The notes below the pieces were generated by a model. That model was given only the letters and a program-made list of their open reading frames with translations, was not told the DNA's origin and did no database searches. From the NCBI GenBank assembly GCA_964550855.1, contig CAZKBQ010000020.1:4858-68857 (forward strand): a stretch of 64,000 nucleotides of DNA, read 5' to 3'. The position numbers were made by a program, and so were the translations under genes. Within the stretch, counting starts at the first letter, position 1, and each line of letters starts with the position of its first letter. Source of the stretch: JAGOBP01 sp964550855. GTDB taxonomy: Bacteria; Chloroflexota; Anaerolineae; Fen-1058. Below, piece by piece: positions 8,009-15,734 of this stretch.

Positions 8009-9265
8009 TCACTGCACCAGCAGCGGCAGCCACAGGCGGAAGATCGGCGGCCCGGGCGGTTCCGACGTCGGGATGACGGCGACGCCGGTGGGCAGGTCCG
8101 AAACGACGCGAGTAATGGTCGTGCCGCTGGACAGATTGACGATGGGCACAAAGTTGGGCGTGCTCCAGTCGATAAATGTCATGGGGTAACCCAGGTAAGC
8201 CTTGCCGTTTACGACTGCGATCGTATCCACTCCATAGAGCTGGCCTTCGGTAAGGCGCAGCAAATCCGCGATTCCGTTGGCCTTCAGGCGCACCTGCCCC
8301 GGCCCATCGATGGTCAGCACCGCCAATTCATCTGTATCGTCCAGCACGTTGTTGCCGCTGTTGCCATGCAGATACGCTTCGTAGCCGTCGGCGCTGAAGG
8401 CCACCGACTGCGGCGCGCGCGTCAGACCGGTGATGACGCCGGTGAAGCTCAGCACGCCGGGCGCGGTGATGCGATACACGCCCACCTCAAAGCGCGAATT
8501 GGCCGGCGGGTTGTAGGCAAAGCCATCGCAGATGATGACGGTCTGGCCGTCGGGCGCAATGCCGACGTTGGATGGATGCGGGCTGATCTCGCCGCCCACT
8601 CGTCCATCGGGTGTCAACGTGTAGGTGTACGTGTGGGTCAGCGTCAGCGCGCCGGTCGCATCGATGCGCAGCGCGTGGATCACGCCGTTCCAGAAGTCGA
8701 CCGTGATGACCGTGCCGTCGGGCGCGATGTCCACGGCCTGCGCGTTGAGCGCGGGCAGACTCAACGTGTAGGCCACGCGGCGCGACAGCACATCCACTGA
8801 GACGATGGGGCTGTCGGTGCCGCCGTCGGTCACCACCGCAAAGCGGCCATCGTGCGTCAGCGCGATGTCTTCGGCCAGCAGCGGCAGTGTGACCGAGGTG
8901 ATGACTGACGGGGTGAGCGGTTGGGTCACGTCCACAAAGTACACGGCCTGATAGCCAAAGTTGGTGATCAGCGCGGTGCGGCCGTCGGGCGTGACGACCA
9001 CATCGAGCAGCGCCCCGCCCGATTCGCCCAGCTCGCCCGCGAGAAACGGCCCGTGGACGGTATCCGTGGCCGTATCGATCATCTCCAGCGTGCCCGTCAG
9101 ATTGACCAGGATGATCCAGTCAGCAGGATCAGATTTGGCCGCGCGCGGCGCGGGTGAAGCCCGGACGGCAGCTGCGCGCCAGAAAGTCATCAGCAGCCAA
9201 CCGATCATGGCCGTCACCAATAGCGTCAATCCCAAGCGTGCCCGATACGAAGTCGTCGTCAACAT
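8009..9265 (-). CDS. Secreted beta-propeller (YVTN-like) protein
   Basis: 418 residues. A hydrophobic N-terminal signal or anchor (residues ~10-28) precedes repeated propeller blades with the recurring pattern TPDGRTALITN, THDGRFAVVTD, APDGTVITVD, APDGQTVIICD and SADGYEAYLHG. No catalytic motif is seen; such propellers usually bind partners or surfaces outside the cell. It ends in PPGPPIFRLWLPLLVQ, a hydrophobic aromatic tail like those of many exported Chloroflexota proteins, possibly a sorting signal (inference). The ATG at 9265 has an excellent AAAGGAG five bases upstream, which rules out the longer frame starting at 9307. Confidence 0.75.
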   Translation of the reverse strand: MLTTTSYRARLGLTLLVTAMIGWLLMTFWRAAAVRASPAPRAAKSDPADWIILVNLTGTLEMIDTATDTVHGPFLAGELGESGGALLDVVVTPDGRTALITNFGYQAVYFVDVTQPLTPSVITSVTLPLLAEDIALTHDGRFAVVTDGGTDSPIVSVDVLSRRVAYTLSLPALNAQAVDIAPDGTVITVDFWNGVIHALRIDATGALTLTHTYTYTLTPDGRVGGEISPHPSNVGIAPDGQTVIICDGFAYNPPANSRFEVGVYRITAPGVLSFTGVITGLTRAPQSVAFSADGYEAYLHGNSGNNVLDDTDELAVLTIDGPGQVRLKANGIADLLRLTEGQLYGVDTIAVVNGKAYLGYPMTFIDWSTPNFVPIVNLSSGTTITRVVSDLPTGVAVIPTSEPPGPPIFRLWLPLLVQ

Positions 9266-9322
9266 CTTGCTCCTTTCCATGTCAAGCCGATTACCGATCC
9301 GCGCCACTCAACTACTCTGCCC

Positions 9323-9369
9323 AATAAAAACAACACCGTCCGGCCCGGACAACGCACGGTCGGACGGTG
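9323..9369 (-). terminator. Terminator of the sugar-phosphate transferase gene
   Basis: CACCGTCCG (9334-9342) pairs with CGGACGGTG (9361-9369); on the minus strand the stem is followed by TTGTTTTTATT. It lies 19 bp past the stop codon at 9388. Confidence 0.8.
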
Positions 9370-9387
9370 ACAGCGGGCGGGAGGCCA

Positions 9388-10839
9388 TCAATAAGCGTTG
9401 CGATCGAAGAAGCCGCGGAAGACCTGGCGGATGATGATCTTGAAATCGAGCAACAGCGACCAGTTCTCGATATACCAGAGGTCGTACTTGGTGCGTTCGA
9501 TGATGGAGGTGTCGCCGCGCAGGCCGTTGACCTGCGCCCAGCCCGTCATGCCGGCTTTCTCTTTGTGGCGTTCCATGTAGCGCGGAATGCTGCGGCGGAA
9601 TTGCTCCACGTAAACGGGTCGCTCGGGGCGCGGCCCCACCAGGCTCATGTCGCCCACCAGCACGTTGATCAATTGCGGCAGCTCGTCCACGTTGAGCTTG
9701 CGCAGCAGCGCGCCCAGCCGGGTGCGGCGTGGATCGTTGGGCCGTGTCCAGCCGGGGCCGTTCGATTCGGCATCCTGCCGCATGGAGCGGAACTTCAACA
9801 TCATGAACGGCCGGGCGTCCAGCCCCATCCGTTCCTGTGCGTAAAAGACCGAGCCGGGTGATTCGAGTTTGATGGCCACGGCGATGAGGAACATCAGCGG
9901 CGAAAGCAGCACCAGCCCGATGGCGCTGCCCGTGATGTCCATCAGCCGCTTGACGGTGACGCGCCAGCCGCGCAGCCGCACGTCGCGGATGCTCAACAGC
10001 GGCAGGCCGCCCAGATCATCGATGGAAACCTGATTGGCGATGATCTGAAACACGTCCGGGAAAACCTTGATGCTGAGATCGGCCTTGGCGCACTTGGAGA
10101 TCAGGTCGAGAATGTCGTTGTGCGAGGCTTCGGGCAGCGCGATGATCACTTCGTCCACCTGGTGCTGATCGATCAGCCGCGGCAAATCCTCGGCCGGGCC
10201 GAGCAGTGGCGCGCCCGGTCCGTCCTCCGCGTCGTCACGACCGCCGTTCTGGCTGCCGCCGTTGTGGCCGTTGTCCCGGCTGACGAAGCCGACGACTTCG
10301 TAGCCGAGGAAGGGTGATTCGGTAATCTTCTCGTGCACCAGCCGGCCGATGTCGCCGGTGCCGACGATGAGCACCCGGTCGCGCCCGATGCCGTGTTCCT
10401 GCAAACGCACTTGCACGGCGCGATACAACCAGCGCCCCAGCGTCACCAGCACGATGGTGAAGATCCACGCGTAAATGATGAGCACCCGTGGAAAATCAAA
10501 CTCGAAGCTCTTGAACAGCAGCGTGGAAGCGGCCACCGACATCATGGTGCCGATGGACACTGCGCCGAAAATGCCGTAGAACTCGTCGATCTTGGAGACG
10601 GCGCGCACCAGATGATACAGCCGCGAAGAGAACGCCACGCTGACGATGGCGGCCACTTGTACGATAAGCATGCCGGCGTAATCGGTCAGCGGGCCGATCT
10701 TGACGTTGGGATCGTAGCGGACGCTGTCGGCGCGCAGCAGATAGGCCATGAGGAAGGCCAGCGCGATCATGGCCGCGTCGGTGGCCATCAGCCCGATGAC
10801 GAACAGCGTGCGAATCCGATTGTTCTTCGTTGCTCTCAT
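9388..10839 (-). CDS. Polyprenyl glycosylphosphotransferase (WbaP/WcaJ type) for exopolysaccharide
   Basis: 483 residues. Starts surface-polysaccharide synthesis by moving a sugar-1-phosphate onto undecaprenyl phosphate. Four N-terminal membrane helices, a CoA-binding-like Rossmann domain (RVLIVGTGDIGRLVHE), then the sugar transferase domain from about residue 285: KRLMDITGSAIGLVLLSP, AQERMGLDARPFMMLKFRSM, RTRLGALLRKLNVDELPQL, VGDMSLVGPRPERP. A Gly/Asn/Asp-rich insert lies at about residue 190. The ATG at 10839 overlaps the TGA of the preceding glycosyltransferase (ATGA), so the two are translationally coupled. Confidence 0.9.
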   Translation of the reverse strand: MRATKNNRIRTLFVIGLMATDAAMIALAFLMAYLLRADSVRYDPNVKIGPLTDYAGMLIVQVAAIVSVAFSSRLYHLVRAVSKIDEFYGIFGAVSIGTMMSVAASTLLFKSFEFDFPRVLIIYAWIFTIVLVTLGRWLYRAVQVRLQEHGIGRDRVLIVGTGDIGRLVHEKITESPFLGYEVVGFVSRDNGHNGGSQNGGRDDAEDGPGAPLLGPAEDLPRLIDQHQVDEVIIALPEASHNDILDLISKCAKADLSIKVFPDVFQIIANQVSIDDLGGLPLLSIRDVRLRGWRVTVKRLMDITGSAIGLVLLSPLMFLIAVAIKLESPGSVFYAQERMGLDARPFMMLKFRSMRQDAESNGPGWTRPNDPRRTRLGALLRKLNVDELPQLINVLVGDMSLVGPRPERPVYVEQFRRSIPRYMERHKEKAGMTGWAQVNGLRGDTSIIERTKYDLWYIENWSLLLDFKIIIRQVFRGFFDRNAY

Positions 10840-11783
10840 GAGCGGCGTCTCATTTCGGCGCGCAGCGGCGCGCCGCCTTTCAGCCCCAGGCCCAGTCGCA
10901 CCAGGGCATCGATCGGGCGCGGGGTGGCCGCTCGATAGTGTTTGCGATAGAACAGCCACATCGCCCGATCAAATTCATACTTCGCTCTGGCTGCACCCGC
11001 GTTGTCCTGACTGCTGGCGGCGCGTTTGACGTGCGTCACCACCACCGCGGGGTAATAATATACCGCCCAGCCGCACGCTTTGATGCGATACGCCCAGTCC
11101 AGGTCTTCGCCGTACATCCAAAACGCCTCGTCCAGCAGGCCGACCTGTTGAATGGCTTCGCGCCGCACCAGCATGAATGCGCCCACCACCGCATCGATCT
11201 CGGCGGGCTGATCGGGATCGAGGTAAGTCATGTTGTAGCGGCCAAACCGCCGGCTCTTGGGGAAAATTTTACTCAATTTGGTCAAACGCCAGAAGGACAC
11301 TTCCACTGAGGGGAAGCTGCGGCGGCAGGCCAGATCAAGCGAGCCGTCCCGCCGCACCAGCTTGGGGCCGCTGACGCCGAACGACGGATTTCGATCCATG
11401 AGGTCGATCATACGCGCAAAGGCGTCGGGCGGCACCACCGTATCGGGATTGAGCAGGAGCGCGTACCGGGGAATTTCTGATTGTTGCCGGCCAATGGCTG
11501 ATTCAACAGCGGCCTGATGCCCGATCTCCGATCCCGGCCCCCCGAATCCGAACAACTTCAAGCCGCGATTATTGGCCGCCGCGTAACCGAGATTGTCCGT
11601 GTTGCGAATCAACTTCGCCTGCGGGAATTCGCGGGCCACCATGTCGGCGCTGCCGTCGGGCGAGGCATTATCCACCACGCACACGTCAAAGGCGAGGCCG
11701 GTGCTGGCATACACAGAGTACAAACAGTCGCGGAGCAGATCGCAGACGTTGTAGTTGACGATGACGATGGCGAGATCGAGCAT
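10836..11783 (-). CDS. Glycosyltransferase family 2 (rhamnosyltransferase-like)
   Basis: 315 residues, cytoplasmic or membrane-associated GT-A enzyme. AIVIVNYN, VVDNASPDGS and LLLNPDTVV (DxD-like) form the nucleotide-sugar site; GAFMLVRREAI and LDEAFWMYGEDLDWAYR are the acceptor-side signatures. Between NNRGLKLFG and YALLLNPD, where homologues usually have only a few residues, there is an extra stretch (about residues 79-104) encoded by a heptad-phased repeat. The start at 11783 (MLDLAIV) is set by homology; the longer frame to 11825 would be translated repeat DNA. It is coupled to the sugar-phosphate transferase downstream. Confidence 0.88.
   Translation of the reverse strand: MLDLAIVIVNYNVCDLLRDCLYSVYASTGLAFDVCVVDNASPDGSADMVAREFPQAKLIRNTDNLGYAAANNRGLKLFGFGGPGSEIGHQAAVESAIGRQQSEIPRYALLLNPDTVVPPDAFARMIDLMDRNPSFGVSGPKLVRRDGSLDLACRRSFPSVEVSFWRLTKLSKIFPKSRRFGRYNMTYLDPDQPAEIDAVVGAFMLVRREAIQQVGLLDEAFWMYGEDLDWAYRIKACGWAVYYYPAVVVTHVKRAASSQDNAGAARAKYEFDRAMWLFYRKHYRAATPRPIDALVRLGLGLKGGAPLRAEMRRRS
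11470..11545. repeat. Heptad-phased repeat inside the GT2 coding region
   Basis: On the minus strand the units GAGATCG, GGCATCA, GGCCGCT, GTTGAAT, CAGCCAT, TGGCCGG, CAACAAT and CAGAAAT follow in 7-bp phase. It is read in frame and adds roughly 26 residues (including EIGHQAAVESAIGRQQSEI) between conserved GT2 blocks. Confidence 0.55.
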
Positions 11784-11794
11784 GATGAATGACG

Positions 11795-11858
11795 GGCGAA
11801 AATGATGCGTGATGAGACTCACCACGCCTTACGTTTCACGCTTTACGTTTTACGTTTT
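11795..11858. repeat. Heptad repeat between murE and the GT2 gene
   Basis: TGATGCG and TGATGAG (11803-11816), then ACGCCTT, ACGTTTC, ACGCTTT, ACGTTTT and ACGTTTT (11824-11858) are all in one 7-bp phase. The last units form the end of murE including its stop. Confidence 0.7.
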
Positions 11859-13415
11859 GGCCGTGGGCAGCGTCTTCAACGGGGTTCCTTGAATGGCGGC
11901 GCGCAGCGCTTCCCGGTCGTCCCACGGATACTCCACCTCTCCAAAACACATGGACTGTTCGTGGCCTTTGCCGCAGGCCAATACCACGTCGCCGGGGCGG
12001 GCCAGCGCGCAGGCAAAGGCCAATGCTTCACCGCGATCGGCGATGCGCCAGAAATCGACGCCTTCCACCCGGCCTTGATTCTCGATGGCGGCGGCGGTGG
12101 CGGCCATGATCTCGTCGAGATTCTCGGTGCGCGGATCCTCGGCGGTCACGATGATCTTGTCGGCGGCCCGACCGGCCACCTCGCCCATCAGCACACGTTT
12201 TTCGCGATCACGCAGGCCCGCGCAGCCAAAGACGACGATGACGCGGCCCTCGGTCAGATCGCGCGCCGCGGCGATGGCGCTGTCCAGCGCGTTGGGTGTG
12301 TGCGCGAAGTCCACGATGGCGGTGTAGTCCTGCCCGGCGTGCACGCGCTCCATGCGGCCGGGAATGCCCTTGAGGGCGGCAATCCCCGATCGGGCGGAGG
12401 CCGGATCAATACCCAGGGCCGTCACCGTCGCCGCCAGCGCAGCCAGGCAATTCGAGATGTTGTAGGCGCCCACCAGCGGAGTAGCCAGATCGATGTAGCG
12501 CTCGCCGCAGATCGCTTTGAAGTGAATGGCATCGGCGCGGTAGTCGATGTCGATGGCGGTGCAATCAGCGGGGCAGCAGCGCGCGTAGGTATAAATCGCG
12601 GGCGGCCGGCCGTCGGCGGACGCTTCGATCCACTCGCGCAAATAGGGATACGACGAATCGTCCAGGTTGAGGATGGCGGCTTTGGGTAAACCCTTATCGG
12701 CCGCGCCGGCCAGCGATTGAAACAGCATGCCCTTGGCGGCCCGGTACGCTTCCAGCGAGCCGTGCACATCCAGGTGCTCGTGGGTGATGTTGGTGACGAC
12801 GGCGATATCGAATTCGCAGCCGGTCACGCGATGCTGCGCCAGCCCGTGCGAGGTGGCTTCCAGCACACAATGCGTAAGGCCCGCGTCCACCATTTCACGC
12901 AGGTAGCGCTGCACATCATCCGCGTCGGGCGTGGTGGTGTGCAGGCCAGTGTCCAGCACGCGCTCGCCGATGACGGCGTTGACGGTGCTGATGAGACCCG
13001 CTTTCAGGCCGGCCGCCTTCAAGATCGAGTAGATGAGGTTGGCAGTGGTGGTCTTGCCGTCGGTGCCGGTGACGCCGATCATAATCAGCTGCCGGGCGGG
13101 ATAGTCGTACCACGCGGCGTTGAGCCACGCAAAGGCTTCCCGGCCATTGCGCACCCGCAGGTACGGCGCCTGGCGCATGGCAAACGCTTGGTTGACTTCG
13201 CTTGCGTCACGCTCGCCCACGATGGCGGCCGCGCCGCGTTCGAGCGCCTGCGCGATGAAGCGGTGGCCGTCGACGTTCACGCCGGCATAAGCGACGAACA
13301 AGGCGCCGGGGATCACCTGGCGCGAGTCGACGGTGATGAGCGTGATGTCGGGATCGTCGTCGAATGACGGCGTCTGAAAGGCGGGCAGAGCGGCAAGCAG
13401 CCGGCAGAGCTTCAT
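11850..13415 (-). CDS. murE: UDP-N-acetylmuramoyl-tripeptide synthetase (MurE)
   Basis: 521 residues; cytoplasmic ATP-dependent ligase that adds the diamino acid to UDP-MurNAc-L-Ala-D-Glu. P-loop GVTGTDGKTTTAN, the central ALEATSHGL, ITHEHLDVHGS and DFAHTPNALDSAI, and C-terminal FGCAGLRDREKR are visible. The specificity loop reads EDPRTE where meso-DAP enzymes usually have DNPR: the Arg is kept but the Asn is Asp, as in some lysine- or ornithine-adding enzymes, so the third residue of this peptidoglycan is uncertain. The C-terminal TLPTAKT runs into a heptad repeat. Confidence 0.95.
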   Translation of the reverse strand: MKLCRLLAALPAFQTPSFDDDPDITLITVDSRQVIPGALFVAYAGVNVDGHRFIAQALERGAAAIVGERDASEVNQAFAMRQAPYLRVRNGREAFAWLNAAWYDYPARQLIMIGVTGTDGKTTTANLIYSILKAAGLKAGLISTVNAVIGERVLDTGLHTTTPDADDVQRYLREMVDAGLTHCVLEATSHGLAQHRVTGCEFDIAVVTNITHEHLDVHGSLEAYRAAKGMLFQSLAGAADKGLPKAAILNLDDSSYPYLREWIEASADGRPPAIYTYARCCPADCTAIDIDYRADAIHFKAICGERYIDLATPLVGAYNISNCLAALAATVTALGIDPASARSGIAALKGIPGRMERVHAGQDYTAIVDFAHTPNALDSAIAAARDLTEGRVIVVFGCAGLRDREKRVLMGEVAGRAADKIIVTAEDPRTENLDEIMAATAAAIENQGRVEGVDFWRIADRGEALAFACALARPGDVVLACGKGHEQSMCFGEVEYPWDDREALRAAIQGTPLKTLPTAKT

Positions 13416-13465
13416 GCGCGGGATTTTACCAGAGTTTGGACGGAAGGGCGGGCGCGATGAGGGGG

Positions 13466-14260
13466 CTAAATCCTCACCAGTCTCGCCTCTCGCCTCTCAA
13501 ACTGCGTCACATATTTCAAGCCCGCTGTCCGCGCCGCCTCCAGCGCGATCTCCAAATCCGCCCCCAGGTGTTCGGGGCGGTGCGCGTCGGAGCCGAGCGT
13601 CACCCGCTCGCCGCCCAGCTCGACATACCACTTCAAAATCTCCACGCCCGGCGTCAGCACGCCGCAGGCCGCGCGCAGGCCCTGCGAATTGATGTCCAGC
13701 GCGATGCCGTGATCGACGCAGTTCTTCAGCGCGGCGCGAATCGCCTCTTCATAGCGGCGCAGATCGTACTCGCCATACGCGGGCAGACCGGCGCGCACCA
13801 CCACGTCGAAATGGCTCAGCACGTCGAAGCCGCCCGCGCGCGTCATGCGTTCCAACTCCTCGAAAAACAGGCCAAAGGCCGCGTCGGCGGGACGCTCAAA
13901 GTATTTTCGATCGAAGACGAGCTCGTCGCCGATCCAGTGCAGCGAGCCGAGCGCGTAATCAAAGGGATATTGCTGCAGGAGCGTCTGCGCCTCCGCTCGA
14001 TGGAGGTGCGGCTCACCCAGTTCGATTCCGGCGCGCACGATCAAGCGATCGGCGAACTCGGCCCGCACCCGATCGATCTCCGCCGCCCACTCGGCCAGCT
14101 TGAAATAGCCGGCACACTCATCCAGCGGCTGCAGATCGTAGTGATCGGTGAAGCCGATCTCCGGAAGGCCGCGAGCGATCGCGCCGGCGCACTGCTCGGC
14201 CATGGCCGCCTGGCAGTCACATGAATAGTGAGAATGCAAATGATAGTCGTGTGGAATCAT
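13466..14260 (-). CDS. PHP-family phosphatase (histidinol-phosphatase-like)
   Basis: 264 residues with the PHP metal-binding motifs DYHLHSHYSCDC, GFTDHYD, IELGEPHLH, GSLHWIGD, DVLSHFDVV and SDAHRPEH in the usual order. Probably histidinol phosphatase (HisK/HisJ type) or a related phosphoesterase; no other histidine gene is nearby, so the substrate is uncertain. The start at 14260 is chosen because it lies eight residues before the HxH motif. It is divergent from the membrane protein gene at 14328. Confidence 0.85.
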   Translation of the reverse strand: MIPHDYHLHSHYSCDCQAAMAEQCAGAIARGLPEIGFTDHYDLQPLDECAGYFKLAEWAAEIDRVRAEFADRLIVRAGIELGEPHLHRAEAQTLLQQYPFDYALGSLHWIGDELVFDRKYFERPADAAFGLFFEELERMTRAGGFDVLSHFDVVVRAGLPAYGEYDLRRYEEAIRAALKNCVDHGIALDINSQGLRAACGVLTPGVEILKWYVELGGERVTLGSDAHRPEHLGADLEIALEAARTAGLKYVTQFERREARLVRI

Positions 14261-14266
14261 GTCGAG

Positions 14267-14296
14267 TTGTCCCGTCCATTGAGCTTGGACTATAAT
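14267..14296 (+). promoter_or_regulatory. Promoter of the membrane protein gene
   Basis: TTGTCC (14267-14272), 18 bp, then a perfect TATAAT (14291-14296). The expected transcription start (~14303) leaves a ~25-nt leader containing GAGGT. Confidence 0.65.
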
Positions 14297-14327
14297 CTTA
14301 TCATCCTTGCGCCGCGAGGTCGAAATC

Positions 14328-14849
14328 ATGCGCCATCCGCTGGCAGCTCTGCCGCCTGACAAACGCACCCGCGTCTTTGCGCCGCTGCTCATCGCCACGC
14401 TGCTGATCACCCTCGCCTTTCGCTTCATCGGCCCGGCCTCGCCCACCATCGTCGATTACGAACTGGCGGGCAGCGTGGACAGCGCCGCGCACCTCATCGG
14501 CGCATGGGGTGAGACCGATCGCATTCGCGCGGGCTTCAGCCTCGGCTTCGACTATCTGTACATGCCCATCTACTCCACGACGATTGCGCTGGCCTGCCTC
14601 TGGGGGACAACCGTCATCCGATCGACGTGGTGGCGCCCGCTCGGTCTGACGCTGGCCTGGGGGTTGTGGCTGGCGGCGATCTTCGATGCGGTGGAGAATC
14701 TCGCCCTGATCGTCATGCTCTTCGGCGCGCCGGGCGATCCTTATCCCGCCGTCGCGGCCGTTTGCGCCACGCTGAAATTCAGCCTGATCCTGCTGGGCCT
14801 GCTCTACGCGGCCGGCAGCGCGGCTGCGCGCGCACTCAACCGCATGTAA
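14328..14849 (+). CDS. Integral membrane protein of unknown function
   Basis: 173 residues with about four membrane helices (near residues 15-35, 67-92, 100-125 and 135-160) and a periplasm-like loop between the first two. No family was recognised. GAGGT sits eight bases before the ATG. A rhodanese and a DUF302 protein follow on the same strand, so it may belong to a small redox or sulfur-related unit, though nothing in the protein itself shows this. Confidence 0.7.
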   Translation: MRHPLAALPPDKRTRVFAPLLIATLLITLAFRFIGPASPTIVDYELAGSVDSAAHLIGAWGETDRIRAGFSLGFDYLYMPIYSTTIALACLWGTTVIRSTWWRPLGLTLAWGLWLAAIFDAVENLALIVMLFGAPGDPYPAVAAVCATLKFSLILLGLLYAAGSAAARALNRM

Positions 14850-14880
14850 CTTTCAGGGACAATCGACATCTAAGTCAGTG

Positions 14881-15270
14881 ATGTTCTCAACGGCCAGCCT
14901 CACCATGATCTCACTCGGACAAATTCTGGGCCAACCCGCGCCGGAGTTGAAACCGGCGGAACTCCGCCAACGCCTGGACGATGCGCAGCCGCCGCTGATC
15001 CTGGATGTGCGTCAGCCGCGCGAATTTCGCACGGGGCACATCCGCGGCGCGGAGCCGGTGCCGCTGGCCCGGCTGGCCCGCCTCGCGCCCGATTTGCCGC
15101 GCAACCGAGACGTGGTGTGCATCTGCCGGACCGGCCGGCGCAGCCGCGCGGCGGCGCGTCAGCTGGGCAAAGCCGGGGTGCGCGCCTTTAATCTGGAAGG
15201 CGGCATGCTGGCCTGGTATCGGGCCGGCCTGCCGGTGGATAAGCTAGCAGCAGATAAGGAGCAGTCATGA
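14881..15270 (+). CDS. Rhodanese-domain protein
   Basis: 129 residues, single rhodanese domain. ILDVRQPREFRTGHIRGA is the entry motif and CRTGRRSRAAARQL holds the active-site Cys (CICRTGRRS loop) that would carry persulfide sulfur; FNLEGGMLAWYRAGLP closes the fold. Substrate unknown. It overlaps the DUF302 gene by four bases, so the two are coupled. An internal ATG at 14905 is an alternative start. Confidence 0.88.
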   Translation: MFSTASLTMISLGQILGQPAPELKPAELRQRLDDAQPPLILDVRQPREFRTGHIRGAEPVPLARLARLAPDLPRNRDVVCICRTGRRSRAAARQLGKAGVRAFNLEGGMLAWYRAGLPVDKLAADKEQS

Positions 15271-15662
15271 GCAATTCGCTGGGTCACACCGTGAAACTGC
15301 AAACCGATTATGAAACCGCGCTTCAAAAAGTCACCGACGCGCTGAAGGCCGAAGGCTTTGGCGTGCTGACCGAGATCGACGTGAAGGCCACGCTGAAGAA
15401 GAAACTGGATGTGGATTTTCGCCCATACAAGATTCTGGGCGCGTGCAACCCGCCGCTGGCGTATCGCGCTCTGACAGCCGCGCCGGAAGTGGGTCTGCTG
15501 CTGCCGTGTAACGTGACGGTGGCGCAGGCCGACGATGGCGTCGAAGTGAGCCTCGTCGATCCGATCGGCATGCTGGGCTTTGTGGCGCATCCCGATCTGG
15601 AACCGGTCGCCGAGGAAGCGCGTCAGCGGCTGGCGCGCGTGGCGCAGGCGCTGGCCGAATAA
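15267..15662 (+). CDS. DUF302-family protein
   Basis: 131 residues matching the DUF302 fold: YETALQKVTDALKAEGFGVLTEID, KLDVDFRPYKILGACNPP, and GLLLPCNVTV (a conserved Cys pair, C76 region). DUF302 proteins are soluble, of unknown biochemical role, and often next to rhodaneses or other redox genes, as here. It overlaps the rhodanese stop (ATGA) and has GGAG eight bases upstream. Confidence 0.85.
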   Translation: MSNSLGHTVKLQTDYETALQKVTDALKAEGFGVLTEIDVKATLKKKLDVDFRPYKILGACNPPLAYRALTAAPEVGLLLPCNVTVAQADDGVEVSLVDPIGMLGFVAHPDLEPVAEEARQRLARVAQALAE

Positions 15663-15734
15663 GAGTCACAGGTGGGCGCGCCCGGCGGGCGCAGGTGTCC
15701 AGCGGGGGCAGAGCCGATCCGGTACAGTGGTCAC

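Noticed and set aside
10140..10290. Gly/Asn-rich segment of the sugar transferase as another heptad element
   Set aside because: The DNA shows local repeats of CCGTTGTGG kind but no constant 7-bp phase.
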